Source: Bacteroidales bacterium (GTDB lineage Bacteria; Bacteroidota; Bacteroidia; Bacteroidales; UBA932). Taken from it: a stretch of DNA of 64,000 nt. This document shows positions 9,049-18,248 of the stretch, piece after piece. The stretch is taken from the NCBI GenBank assembly GCA_017630215.1, contig JAGBVR010000001.1, positions 159,640-223,639 of the forward strand, written 5' to 3'. Below the pieces are notes generated by a model, which ran no database searches, was not told the DNA's origin, and was given only the letters and a program-made list of their open reading frames with translations. Position numbers and translations under genes: made by a program. Each line of letters opens with the position of its first letter. The first letter of the stretch is position 1.

Positions 9049-9990
9049 TTAGAGGTTCTCAGTATCCGAAAGCAGTGTTCTGAGCCAGATTCCGATGTTT
9101 GTATCGTGTTCGCCGAGTCCAAGTTTCTTACGGATCTCGCTGCTGATGATGTAGTGACGCTTCTTCTGTATGAATTCGCCGACTTCCTTACCTTTAAGAC
9201 CAAGCGTAAAGAGACAGCAGTAACCGATTTCCCAATCTGTAAGACCCTTCTGTTCGAGGATGCAAATGAACTTCGGATGATTCTCCTTGAATACGATCTT
9301 TGTGGAAATCAGGAATGATTCTCTGTCGGAAATCAGGTTTTCGATCTCCTCCTCAGAAATCCTGTATGCCTTGTCGTCTGATGATATATGCGATGCGAGG
9401 ACTTTATCCAATACAGATAGCCTTTGCCTGATCAGAGCCATTGCTTCATCATCAGGTTTCTGATTGAGTCTGTGAGCGTATCTTCTGATTATTATGATGC
9501 AGAGTGCAACTGCGGCAAAGGCGGCAAGAATAATGGCCGATGTCTGCCTTCTTTTCTCGACAAGTTCAAGTTTGTCTGCATACCGTTCCTGAATTATCCG
9601 GGCATTCTGTCTCTGGAGAGTGTCTGTCGGTGATATCTTCCCGGCATTTTCAAGGATTATGCGTCTCCACTGAAGTGCCGTTTCAATATTCTGCTGGTCA
9701 CCTTTATTGTTGTAGTAATCTACAGCGATATTAATGATGCTGTCATTCGTCATGCTTATTCCACATTTCTCGAGAGCAATGGAGTAAAGCAATGCATGGC
9801 GGGCACGCAGTTCCGGTGTATTGAGCTGACGTCGGTCAAGTGAATCCAATGCTACGAAAGCGCTGTCCGGGTGCATCTCAAGATGTGCTTCAGCATCGTC
9901 TAGAAGCCTTTCTGCATCGCTGTTATGCATGCATGAGACGACGCATAAGGATAATATCAGAATAAATATGATGTTTGATAGTCTCGACAT
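9049..9990 (-). CDS. Membrane-anchored lipoprotein regulator with LuxR-like C-terminal helix-turn-helix
   Basis: 313 residues. The lipobox 'LSLCVVSC' puts Cys20 at the mature end. Residues 25-130 are helical and TPR-like ('AEAHLEMHPDSAFVALDSL'). A membrane segment lies at about 147-165, followed by a cytoplasmic C-terminal region ending in a helix-turn-helix-like stretch ('LTDWEIGYCCLFTLGLKGKEVGEFI', about 250-274). This architecture is common in Bacteroidales regulators that read an envelope signal and act on DNA or an antagonist. It lies 75 bases after the NtrB-like kinase gene, on the same strand, so it may be read with it. Its target is unknown. Confidence 0.75.
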   Translation of the reverse strand: MSRLSNIIFILILSLCVVSCMHNSDAERLLDDAEAHLEMHPDSAFVALDSLDRRQLNTPELRARHALLYSIALEKCGISMTNDSIINIAVDYYNNKGDQQNIETALQWRRIILENAGKISPTDTLQRQNARIIQERYADKLELVEKRRQTSAIILAAFAAVALCIIIIRRYAHRLNQKPDDEAMALIRQRLSVLDKVLASHISSDDKAYRISEEEIENLISDRESFLISTKIVFKENHPKFICILEQKGLTDWEIGYCCLFTLGLKGKEVGEFIQKKRHYIISSEIRKKLGLGEHDTNIGIWLRTLLSDTENL

Positions 9991-10065
9991 AGGGTAATTT
10001 TAACGACTCGGAGAATAAGCAAAATTCATTCCTTTGAGATATACCCTCGGGTAATTAAACGAAAA

Positions 10066-11274
10066 TTACCTGAACACCAACGTAAACACAGTCCCATTCT
10101 CGTCACTTCTGGTCAGCTTCAGCGAACCATTGTGAAGTCTCATGATCTGACGAGAAAGGCTGAGTCCGATGCCTGTGCCTTCCTGTTTGGTCGTATAGAA
10201 CGGAACGAAAATCTCCTCCTGGCTTTCCTTGCTGATCGGATGGCCGTCATTGGTCACATTGATGATGATATGTTCAGAAAGGTTGATCTCGGCAGTAATC
10301 TCGATATTCTTAGCTTCTGCCTGGACTGCGTTCTTGACCAGATTGATGAGAATCTGCGTGATCTGACCTTCGTCGGCATAAAGAAGCACATCCTCTGACT
10401 TCTCGATATATGTGCATGCCGCTCCAGATATAACAGCCTGCTCACGAGTCAGATTGATCACTCTCTCTGCAAGCTCTCTGAAATAGAACGCCTTCTTGGA
10501 CGGTATAGCCACACGCGTGAGATTACGATATGTATCCACGAACTTGATAAGTCCTCTCGATGACTGCGAAATGGTGCTGAGACCATTCCTGACCTCTCCA
10601 TCCACATTATCAAACTTAAGAAGAGTCTCGCTGAGCGAAGCGATAGGAGTAACCGTATTCATGATCTCATGAGTCAGCACCCTGATCAGCTTAGACCAAG
10701 ACTCCTGCTCATTCTCTGCAATCTCATTACTGATATCGTTGAACGCAATGACACGAACGTGTTCCTTTCCAATGGTAGCAGCCGAAGCCGTAAGAGCAAT
10801 GGTCATCTTTCCGGACTCATTATAATAGCTGGCCCTCTCTTCAACTCCATCCGTAATCGACTGGAATATCTCATATAGTGAATCACTCACACTTCTTAGC
10901 TGACGTATGTGGCCGAATGTCGCCACACCCAAAAGAGTCAGCGCAGTATTGTTACAATAGTTGACACGGCCACTATCCTCGACGACAACGACACCAGTCT
11001 TTACGTGGTCCAGCATCAGTCCGAAATACTTCTCCTGCTCAATGATCTCGTGCCTCTCTTTGTCGAAGATACCACGAAGACGATTCAATGTCTTATTGAA
11101 TCTGCGTCCGATCAATCTCTTCTCGTCAAACCTGAAATTCAATTCCTTGTCTTCCAATGCATCAAGCATATATGCTACCTTCTTTCGCATCTTCCTCGAT
11201 GTGTGGAAAGCGGCAATAACGGCAGACACGATGGCTGTCGCTAATACGATTGATATGATTTGAATTGATGTCAT
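10066..11274 (-). CDS. NtrB/NtrY-like sensor histidine kinase
   Basis: 402 residues. One N-terminal membrane segment (4-24), a HAMP-like linker, a PAS domain (about 80-185) and HisKA with His202 in 'LTHEIMNTVTP'. The ATPase domain carries 'NLVKNAVQA' and 'GTGIGLSLSRQI'. Only a few residues lie outside the membrane, so it likely senses a cytoplasmic or membrane-borne signal. It follows the NtrC-like activator gene by 19 bases, in an activator-then-kinase order. Together they are the best candidates to control the two sigma-54-type promoters in the permease array. Confidence 0.92.
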   Translation of the reverse strand: MTSIQIISIVLATAIVSAVIAAFHTSRKMRKKVAYMLDALEDKELNFRFDEKRLIGRRFNKTLNRLRGIFDKERHEIIEQEKYFGLMLDHVKTGVVVVEDSGRVNYCNNTALTLLGVATFGHIRQLRSVSDSLYEIFQSITDGVEERASYYNESGKMTIALTASAATIGKEHVRVIAFNDISNEIAENEQESWSKLIRVLTHEIMNTVTPIASLSETLLKFDNVDGEVRNGLSTISQSSRGLIKFVDTYRNLTRVAIPSKKAFYFRELAERVINLTREQAVISGAACTYIEKSEDVLLYADEGQITQILINLVKNAVQAEAKNIEITAEINLSEHIIINVTNDGHPISKESQEEIFVPFYTTKQEGTGIGLSLSRQIMRLHNGSLKLTRSDENGTVFTLVFR

Positions 11275-11293
11275 TCCGAGCTTGACGAGGAAT

Positions 11294-12631
11294 CTAGATT
11301 CCGTATTTCTTCAACTTAGCGTAAAGGGTAGGACGGCTGATCTCCAACGACTTCGCCACCATAGACAGATTGCCTCCAAAACGGGCCATGGCCGCACGGA
11401 TAGCCTTTTCCTCTGTCTCTTCAAGCGTATTAGTGCCGGAAACTTCAACAGATGGCCTTGCCGGTATGATCTCAAGATCAGCAGCGGTCAGAAGCTCATT
11501 CTCAGAAAGAATGACTGTCTTCTCAATACAGTTCGAAAGTTCGCGGATATTGCCGCTCCAGAAGTGTCCCTTCAAGACTTCTGCAGCATCAGCGGAAATT
11601 CCCTTGACGTTTCTTCTGTATTTCTCAGCAAACTTATTCACGAACATCTCCGCCAACGGAAGGATTTCATCAGTCCTTTCCCTCAGGGCAGGGAGGTGGA
11701 GCTCGAATGTATTGATTCTATAGTACAGGTCCTGTCGGAATTCACCGTTTGCGACCATCTGCTTCAGGTCCTTGTTTGTAGCGCAGATGAGTCTAATATC
11801 TATAGGTATTGACTTGTCGTCTCCGACTCTTGTGATGCATCTGTTTTGAAGAGCACGCAGAAGCTTTGCCTGCAGATGCGGCGGAATGTTTCCGATCTCA
11901 TCAAGGAAGAGTGTGCCACCGTTTGCCTGTTCAAACTTGCCGACATGGTCTGCATGAGCATCTGTAAATGCACCTTTCACATGGCCGAAGAGTTCGCTCT
12001 CGAAAAGAGTCTCAGTGATTGCCCCCGCATCCACGCATACCATAGGTCTGAGAGACCTATCCGACATCCTGTGAATCTCACCAGCAAGTACGTCTTTTCC
12101 CGTGCCGTTCTCACCTGTAATAAGCACAGTCGCATCAGTAGATGCAATCTTCTCGACAGTCTGCCTTATACCGCTCATCGCCGGACCTTTGCCCCAGAAC
12201 ATCTTCATTGATGAAGGAGCGACCGCAGCCTTTTCCTTCTTGCCAGTACGGTCGTATGCCGCCTTCAGCGTTTCAACCAATTTGTCGTTGTCCCAAGGCT
12301 TCACGATGAAGTCGAATGCACCTCGCTTCATTCCTTCAACAGCAAGTTGGATATCAGCGTATGCCGTAAAAAGCAATACCTCAGTCTCCGGGCTGCGTTT
12401 CTTGATTTCCGAAAGCCAGAAAAGGCCTTCGTTTCCTGTATTTATGTCTGTGTGGAAGTTCATGTCCAGCAGCACGACATCCGGACGGAAGTCGGCCATC
12501 TTGGTCACCAGCTCCTTCGGCGAAGGAATCAGCTCCACCTGCGAGAAATGCAGCGGCAGCAGCACCTTCAGTGCCGCCCTGATTCCGCTGTTGTCATCCA
12601 CAACCAGTATTTTCGCTTTGCTTTTTGCCAT
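11294..12631 (-). CDS. NtrC-family sigma-54-dependent response regulator
   Basis: 445 residues. The receiver domain (1-125) has Asp12/Asp13, phospho-acceptor Asp56 and Lys111. The AAA+ domain (about 142-375) has Walker A GENGTGKD (173-180) and Walker B LFLDEIG. The sigma-54 contact loop reads GAFTDA (220-225) rather than GAFTGA, a variant I believe is common in Bacteroidota. A Fis-type helix-turn-helix closes the protein (about 405-443). It should activate sigma-54 promoters from upstream dyads. The only matching promoter-plus-enhancer pairs in the window lie in the adjacent permease array (18056-18155, 44830-44929). Confidence 0.94.
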   Translation of the reverse strand: MAKSKAKILVVDDNSGIRAALKVLLPLHFSQVELIPSPKELVTKMADFRPDVVLLDMNFHTDINTGNEGLFWLSEIKKRSPETEVLLFTAYADIQLAVEGMKRGAFDFIVKPWDNDKLVETLKAAYDRTGKKEKAAVAPSSMKMFWGKGPAMSGIRQTVEKIASTDATVLITGENGTGKDVLAGEIHRMSDRSLRPMVCVDAGAITETLFESELFGHVKGAFTDAHADHVGKFEQANGGTLFLDEIGNIPPHLQAKLLRALQNRCITRVGDDKSIPIDIRLICATNKDLKQMVANGEFRQDLYYRINTFELHLPALRERTDEILPLAEMFVNKFAEKYRRNVKGISADAAEVLKGHFWSGNIRELSNCIEKTVILSENELLTAADLEIIPARPSVEVSGTNTLEETEEKAIRAAMARFGGNLSMVAKSLEISRPTLYAKLKKYGI

Positions 12632-12661
12632 GTATTATTGATATAATTGCCAAATTCAAAG

Positions 12662-12669
12662 CAAAAGTA
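12662..12669 (-). promoter_or_regulatory. Possible -7 box for the ntrC-ntrB pair
   Basis: TACTTTTG on the minus strand fits TAnnTTTG and lies 31 bases before the ATG at 12631. No clear -33 element is visible. No enhancer half-site of the TGTAAAG type occurs here, so the pair does not look autoregulated through that motif. Confidence 0.3.
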
Positions 12670-12713
12670 TACTAAAACCATATACTTTCGGTGGAAATTA
12701 GGCAAAATTACAT

Positions 12714-12929
12714 TCATAGAAGGTTATTCTTGACCTGATTTATACGCTCCGCCCACCTCTCTCTCTTTACATCAATATTTCGCATCATCTGAGAAAAATA
12801 CTCTTCATCAGCCCTTCGTTTGCGCTGATTTGCTTCCATCGCCGCTTCCATCATGATTTGCTCCAGCATTTCATCGCTTGGCTCCTCACTAGAAACAAAC
12901 CTGTATGAATTCATTTCCTTCTCCAACAT
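12714..12929 (-). CDS. Small charged protein of unknown function
   Basis: 71 residues, all soluble and strongly helical, rich in Glu, Lys, Arg and Met ('EMLEQIMMEAAMEANQRKRRADEEYF'). I do not recognise a family. It sits between the array's last permease and the NtrC-like gene, on the same strand. The frame and composition look like a real gene, but no motif supports a function. Confidence 0.55.
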   Translation of the reverse strand: MLEKEMNSYRFVSSEEPSDEMLEQIMMEAAMEANQRKRRADEEYFSQMMRNIDVKRERWAERINQVKNNLL

Positions 12930-13009
12930 ATCTCTTGAATTGATCTGTTACTGCAAAAATAGCATTTTTTAAGTGCCGTTCTGATTCTTTCTTGCAATAA
13001 TTCTCTTGG

Positions 13010-15367
13010 CTACTCCTTCTTTAGCACCACAGCCGGGTTGGTACGCATCAGACGTATTGTCTGCAGCACGACCGAAATGAAGACAACTATCAGCACAAAA
13101 ATGACCGCGACGGCATATATGAACCATGAATTTTCTATCCTGACCATATAATTCTCGAGCCATTTCGAGGCTATGAAACAGGCCGTCGGAACCGCCGCGA
13201 CTGCAGATACGAGTACAGGCGCGATGAATCCCCATACCGTCTTGCGGAACACTTCCAGGCCGGATTCGCCAAAGACCTTGCGTACAGCGGTGTCGTGGGT
13301 CCGCAGCTGTGCGTAATAGCCGCTGAAAGCCGCAATAGCCAAAGCAGTCAGCAGCAGACAGGCCAGCACAAATGTGATCAGAAGATTCTGCAGATTCTTC
13401 TCCTTCCTTATGTCATCCTTCAGATACTGGTTTAAAGACTTGACTGAAATCATCTTCTCGTCGTATCCCAGTTCCTTATACATCTCCTGTAGTTTCATGA
13501 CCGCCGTTTCTTCATTTCCCTTAACCTTTACGAGATAATTATGCTCGTCCGGATTGTGCTCGGTCCTCCAGTCAGCAATGACCAGTGCGGCACAAATTCC
13601 CGAATCGAGTGTCTTCAATAATGTTCCTGTCCGGAAGTGACTGCATGTACCCATTATCTGCCTCCTTGAACCCCAGTCTTCTGCAAACCATTCCCTGTCA
13701 GTTATCGCACCGGGGATGGCATCCATCGTCGCCTCACTCAGGTACATCGCTTCACCAGCAGGGCTGAAATGTGTCTCCCCATAGTCATTTATCTCTATTC
13801 CCAGCATGTCAAATGTACTGCGTTGTGCCTCGATGTAGCCGAGAGCACCACCTCCATTCGGGAACATGACCCTGTAACGGTACATAGGGAGACAGTTCAT
13901 CGCTCCAACTTCCTCGACAAAGGCCTGGCTCTTGATCTTGTCCAGATATCTTGGGCCGGCGGTCCTGAAATCCAGATAGATGAGATTGTCCTTTTCGTAT
14001 CCCATCGGATAATTCATGATGAATGCGTTCTGCCGGGTGACTGTGATAAGCATGGCAGTAGAAGCAATCGCAATACAGCCTTCGAGTCCGATGAACAATT
14101 TACTGATGAGAGATTTTTCCTGTCTTCTGTTCTGTCCCTTTATTATGTCGACCGGACTGTATTTGGCAATCGCGATCGATGACGCTGTACCGGAAGGAAT
14201 TGCCATCAATAATGCTGTCAAAATCAATATGATATATTCTCCTGAAGTACGCATCGGATGCACTTCGGTGTCAAGCAGACTGCTGAATATATCCTTGCAG
14301 GAAATTGCTGCAAGGATGGCCATAATCATGGAAACTGCAATAATGAACAGTGCTTCAAAGGTACATCTGATCACGACCCCGTGTCTGTCGGTGCCGAGAA
14401 GCTGGCGGGTAGCCATCTCCTTTATCCTGAAATGCGAATATGCGACAGTCAGCAGTATGTAATTCAGTAGAGAAAGAATCGCCAATATGATGCATATGTT
14501 CAGATAAACGCTGTAAATATCTGTATTTCTGAATCTTCCATATGCCCTGGAGCCATGCCCGTACTTACAATGATAATCCTTCAGACTTACAAGTTCGATC
14601 TTATAATATTCTTCCCGGCCAGCAATGTTGTTCAGGATAGTTGTCAAGCTGGTCTTTATGGATTCTATATCGCCGCCTTTTTCTGTTCTGATGAATTCGA
14701 CTCTCGGATCACCTGTCCAATCCCTCCTCGAACCCCAGATCTTGGAGGCACATTCCTTATAGCTTTCGTGACTGATTATCACATCAGCTTCAGGTAGTGA
14801 TGTGTTCGGAAATCCCGGGAAGACTCCTTCTACGACAAACTCGTTCTTCTCACCGAATGAGACGAAAGGAATCCGAATCATCTTTCCCACTGGATTTTCA
14901 ATTCCGAAAATCTTTTCGGCAAGCTGTCCTGATATCACTGCTCCATTGTGCCCGGCCAGGTTTTTTAGAGGATTTCCAGAATCAAGAGGGAAGCTGAAAA
15001 AATCGAAAAAGTTATCCTCCACGGCAAGGAGGGAAGTGAAGTAATGTTCATTTTCCTGATATTCCGCCATGAAAGTCTGTCCTCCCAGGTTATCTTCTGC
15101 AAAGACTATCTGGGTCATGCTCTTGATGCCGGGAATATCACTGAATCTGTCTTCATCCATATCGTGCCGCACAAAGAACTCCTCCATACCGTTCATATTA
15201 CGCAGTACGTACACTTCCTCGGCATTCCCGATGCTCTTGTCGCAACTAAGATCTTCAAGAATATACGAACCCAGTACAATCACAAATGCCAGCGCAAGGC
15301 TCAGTCCCACGACCTCGATCGCGGTGTATAGCTTATTTCGGCTCAGGAATCTCAGGTAGCTTTTCAT
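13010..15367 (-). CDS. Permease A: FtsX/MacB-type ABC permease, subtype 1
   Basis: 785 residues from the ATG at 15367, chosen because nine of the ten paralogues begin MKSY[LI]RFL at this point; an upstream ATG would add 26 residues that are not conserved. General plan of the family: a first membrane helix (about 19-40), a large extracytoplasmic domain (to about 285), three helices with the FtsX core, a second extracytoplasmic domain (about 450-650) and four final helices. Subtype 1 is marked by 'LNYILLTVAYSHFRIKEMATRQLLGT'. The C-terminus is RTNPAVVLKKE instead of the usual NPAEALKKE. It is the last permease of the array and follows B by 185 bases. Confidence 0.9.
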   Translation of the reverse strand: MKSYLRFLSRNKLYTAIEVVGLSLALAFVIVLGSYILEDLSCDKSIGNAEEVYVLRNMNGMEEFFVRHDMDEDRFSDIPGIKSMTQIVFAEDNLGGQTFMAEYQENEHYFTSLLAVEDNFFDFFSFPLDSGNPLKNLAGHNGAVISGQLAEKIFGIENPVGKMIRIPFVSFGEKNEFVVEGVFPGFPNTSLPEADVIISHESYKECASKIWGSRRDWTGDPRVEFIRTEKGGDIESIKTSLTTILNNIAGREEYYKIELVSLKDYHCKYGHGSRAYGRFRNTDIYSVYLNICIILAILSLLNYILLTVAYSHFRIKEMATRQLLGTDRHGVVIRCTFEALFIIAVSMIMAILAAISCKDIFSSLLDTEVHPMRTSGEYIILILTALLMAIPSGTASSIAIAKYSPVDIIKGQNRRQEKSLISKLFIGLEGCIAIASTAMLITVTRQNAFIMNYPMGYEKDNLIYLDFRTAGPRYLDKIKSQAFVEEVGAMNCLPMYRYRVMFPNGGGALGYIEAQRSTFDMLGIEINDYGETHFSPAGEAMYLSEATMDAIPGAITDREWFAEDWGSRRQIMGTCSHFRTGTLLKTLDSGICAALVIADWRTEHNPDEHNYLVKVKGNEETAVMKLQEMYKELGYDEKMISVKSLNQYLKDDIRKEKNLQNLLITFVLACLLLTALAIAAFSGYYAQLRTHDTAVRKVFGESGLEVFRKTVWGFIAPVLVSAVAAVPTACFIASKWLENYMVRIENSWFIYAVAVIFVLIVVFISVVLQTIRLMRTNPAVVLKKE

Positions 15368-15422
15368 TTCTCTTGTTTTGTGGTAGCGCGTAAACGCCTG
15401 TGTTTCAGTGTTTTCCTTATTG

Positions 15423-15448
15423 TGCGTGCTGTCGGGAGACCGCATGCA
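15423..15448 (-). other. Covarying spacer hairpin, copy 1 (between A and B)
   Basis: TGCGTGC pairs with GCATGCA, with one G-U pair in RNA. The hairpin lies about 55 bases before the start of A. It is homologous in place to the hairpins at 26249, 28747, 31234 and 33737, each followed in the mRNA by a TAAGGAAA-like stretch. Confidence 0.5.
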
Positions 15449-15494
15449 GGTAGTGTAAGTCTTTGAAAATCAATGCGGTATCGGATGCTATCGG

Positions 15495-15520
15495 AGATCC
15501 TTCACTTCGTTCAGGATGAC
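15495..15520. repeat. REP-like palindromic repeat
   Basis: AGATCCTTCACTTCGTTCAG and the next six bases recur without change at 33853-33878. The element has REP character (AGATCCT near AGGAT, imperfect palindrome). It marks the A/B spacer as a place where repeats have accumulated. Confidence 0.6.
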
Positions 15521-15552
15521 AGTTTCCAGCCATGTCCTGCTCCGACCGAGCT

Positions 15553-17928
15553 TTATTCCTTCTTAAGCGCCTCAGCAGGATTCGTTCTCATCATATGCAG
15601 GGCCTGCAGAAGGATAGCTACGAGGACCACTATAAGGACAAGTGCAAGCGCTCCGGCGTATATCGCAGGGGAGTTGTCGGTGCGGATTACGTACCCCTCG
15701 AGCCAACGTCCGATGACCATATAGGCAATAGGGATAGCAACTACAGCGGAAATTATGACAGGAAGCATGAAGTTAAAGGTCAGTTTTCTGACCAACTCTC
15801 CTTTTGAGCATCCGAATACATTACGCACAGCATTGTTTCTTTCGTTTGTCTTCGCATGGTAACTGCTGAGACCTGTAACTGTCATTATCGTCATCAGGAT
15901 ACATATGATGGAAAAACCGGTGAGAAGTTTGAGAAGGTCATTTTCCTCTTTCAGTTCTGCCTTAAGATGATCCCTGAACGGTACAACAAAAACAGTTTCG
16001 TCATTAAACCCTTTTGAATGGTAGAACTCCTTTATCCTCTGACAGATATCGTCGATGTCACCATCCGTCCTGACACAAATCTGGACACCTAGACCGAATG
16101 AATTCTCGTAGTCATTGATAATCGTTATACCCATCAGTTTTCCGGTAGTATCTTCCGACAGTTTTCCCATTTTCAAATCGCTGACTGTGCCGCAGACCGG
16201 TGTCTTCCCCCTCCATGTCATAATTGTGTTACCATCCCTTAGCCCTGAAGTCGCATCATAGGTACTTTGACACAGATATATGTTTTCCGCTTCATACGGT
16301 TCTGAGAATTCTTCAATGAATTCCACTCCCAACATATCGAAATATGCTCTGTTTCCCTCTATGAATATCAATGACTCAGTCTGTCCGTCAGGTCGTCCGA
16401 TTATCGTGGCTGAGGGACTGTCAGGCCTGTTTGTGCAATAGCCTATCTCTGAGACATATGACTGTGACTCTAATTCTTCGTAATAGCGGTTCATGTTCTT
16501 ATCCAGGAACTGGATGAATATGACATCCTCATAATCATATCCCAGAGGCTGGTTCATCAGATGTCGGGTCTGTCTGGTAATTCCGAAACAGACAGCAAGT
16601 GCGCTGATGCTCAAAAGACCTGCTAAAGCGACGAATAGCTTCCCATAGACCATTTTATCCTTATACCTTGCTTCTCCTTTAATTACATTGATTGCACTGT
16701 AGGATGACAGAATGATTGAAGGAACCGCACTGGCCAATCCTACCATCACGAGTATGATTCCTGCGAGAATAAGGTATTCGTTCAGATGAGATAGGGGATT
16801 GATTTCCATGCCGAGTATCAGGCCGACAGGTTTCTTAAGCGATACAGCAATGATCGCTGCAAAGATACATGAAGAGACAAGCAGCAGGAAGGCTTCAATG
16901 AAACATCTTCCTATCACTCCTTTTCTGTCCGTACCGAGAAGCTGACGTGTGGCGATCTCCTTTATTCTGAATCTTGAGAATGCTATGGTCAGAACGATGT
17001 AGTCGAGCAAGGCGACAACTGTCAGAAATATGCACATCAGGAGATAGATTCCGAACAGCTTGCCGTTTCTGATGTTGCAGAAATACATGTTTATATCGGG
17101 GAATTGTCCTTCCGCTGGATTCTTCAGATCATCGAATGCCGTAAGTCTGTAATTTTTATAGAAAGGATGATCGACAAGCTCTTCAAGCTCATCTTTGATC
17201 CGGACAGCTACGGTATCTTTATCAGCACCTTCCGTCAATCTTACACAGCAGCATCCGTTCAGTATGAGCATACCCTGATACATATTCTGCATAAATTCGT
17301 TATATAGATCTATATTGATGATGATGTCCGGTTCATGGAATATGGTCTTTGAAAAGGGCTTGAAGACACCGGTCACAGTGAGATTCACGTCAAGATCGGT
17401 GAAGTCTGGATATTGACTCTTCATCGGGTTAGCCTCAAAAAGATTTATCTCTTTACCCAATACATCTCCGTCAGGAAAGAAGGTCAGCGCCAGTTCCTCA
17501 GAGATTATCACCGAGTTCTTCGATCTCAGTACTTCTTTCGGATCACCTTTTGACAATGGGAACGTAAAGAAATCGAATAGGTTTGCAGATGCCGCCATGC
17601 TTGAGACCTGCAACTCATCATCTGCATATCTTGCAAGCGTGACACCGGTAAACATCCTCTTTTGTCCCGTGCAGGGACTGAAAGAGCATGCATCCTTGAT
17701 CTGAGGAATCTTTCCTATAGATGAATTCAATGATGCATCTGCTGTAATATATTCGGAAAGACTGCATAGATAGATGTCGTCAGTGTGCTTCAGTACTTTG
17801 TTTACACTCATGTCATCCACGATGTAAGCGCTTAGCACTATCACAAATGCCAGCGCAAGACTCAGTCCCACGACCTCAATCGCGGTGTATAGCTTATTTC
17901 GGCTCAGGAATCTCAGGTAGCTTTTCAT
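15553..17928 (-). CDS. Permease B: FtsX/MacB-type ABC permease, subtype 1, close paralogue of G
   Basis: 791 residues from the ATG at 17928. The membrane parts are very close to G ('LDYIVLTIAFSRFRIKEIATRQLLGTDRKG' in both, 'LLSI.AL.VCFG.TRQT'), whereas the extracytoplasmic domains have diverged. This suggests a duplication followed by change of substrate or partner. The first 85 bases differ from those of A at only two positions. It is the first gene behind the internal sigma-54-type promoter 18056-18072, so B and A can be expressed apart from the rest of the array. Confidence 0.92.
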   Translation of the reverse strand: MKSYLRFLSRNKLYTAIEVVGLSLALAFVIVLSAYIVDDMSVNKVLKHTDDIYLCSLSEYITADASLNSSIGKIPQIKDACSFSPCTGQKRMFTGVTLARYADDELQVSSMAASANLFDFFTFPLSKGDPKEVLRSKNSVIISEELALTFFPDGDVLGKEINLFEANPMKSQYPDFTDLDVNLTVTGVFKPFSKTIFHEPDIIINIDLYNEFMQNMYQGMLILNGCCCVRLTEGADKDTVAVRIKDELEELVDHPFYKNYRLTAFDDLKNPAEGQFPDINMYFCNIRNGKLFGIYLLMCIFLTVVALLDYIVLTIAFSRFRIKEIATRQLLGTDRKGVIGRCFIEAFLLLVSSCIFAAIIAVSLKKPVGLILGMEINPLSHLNEYLILAGIILVMVGLASAVPSIILSSYSAINVIKGEARYKDKMVYGKLFVALAGLLSISALAVCFGITRQTRHLMNQPLGYDYEDVIFIQFLDKNMNRYYEELESQSYVSEIGYCTNRPDSPSATIIGRPDGQTESLIFIEGNRAYFDMLGVEFIEEFSEPYEAENIYLCQSTYDATSGLRDGNTIMTWRGKTPVCGTVSDLKMGKLSEDTTGKLMGITIINDYENSFGLGVQICVRTDGDIDDICQRIKEFYHSKGFNDETVFVVPFRDHLKAELKEENDLLKLLTGFSIICILMTIMTVTGLSSYHAKTNERNNAVRNVFGCSKGELVRKLTFNFMLPVIISAVVAIPIAYMVIGRWLEGYVIRTDNSPAIYAGALALVLIVVLVAILLQALHMMRTNPAEALKKE

Positions 17929-18055
17929 TATTATATTGGTTAAGTCGTTCATTGATTATACCGCCACGGTATTCGTCCTATATATCAAGCATTTTTCCCT
18001 CCGGCTATACGATTACAATGGTCGGAATGCCTGATATTTCTAATCAATATGACAA

Positions 18056-18072
18056 AACTATATTCGTGCCAA
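18056..18072 (-). promoter_or_regulatory. Sigma-54-type promoter P2, internal to the permease array
   Basis: TTGGCACG-N4-TAGTT on the minus strand (18072 to 18056). The -24 element is a perfect match, and the -12 G has the required 10-base spacing. Transcription would start near 18046 and give a leader of about 118 bases ahead of permease B. The same -24 octamer occurs in P1 (44830-44846). Confidence 0.72.
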
Positions 18073-18127
18073 AATTTCTACTGTCTTGCATATCAATGCA
18101 TTGGCGTGTTCGTGCTTATTCTGCCAC

Positions 18128-18155
18128 TGTAAAGAAACTTTACACAATTGTAAAG
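18128..18155 (-). promoter_or_regulatory. Enhancer-like site of P2 (three half-sites)
   Basis: TGTAAAG-AAA-CTTTACA is a perfect 17-bp dyad, followed after 4 bases by another TGTAAAG. The same arrangement, with one base change, lies at 44902-44929. In both cases 55 bases separate it from the -24 box, although the sequence in between is unrelated. It fits a binding site for the NtrC-like activator encoded at 11294-12631. Confidence 0.7.
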
Positions 18156-18248
18156 TTAAAATTTATTTTATCCAGCATAAAATTAATTTTACCAGTGGCT
18201 GATCGTGAACAGGAAAGTTTCAAAAACCAAAGAAAAAGAAAAAAAATC

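Noticed and set aside
12102-12641. 179-codon plus-strand frame opposite the NtrC-like gene
   Set aside because: Follows codon bias of the gene on the other strand; no start context.
17847-18248. Upstream part of the 359-codon plus-strand frame ending at 18926
   Set aside because: It is antisense to the start of permease B and runs through P2 and its enhancer. The natural start is the ATG at 18249.
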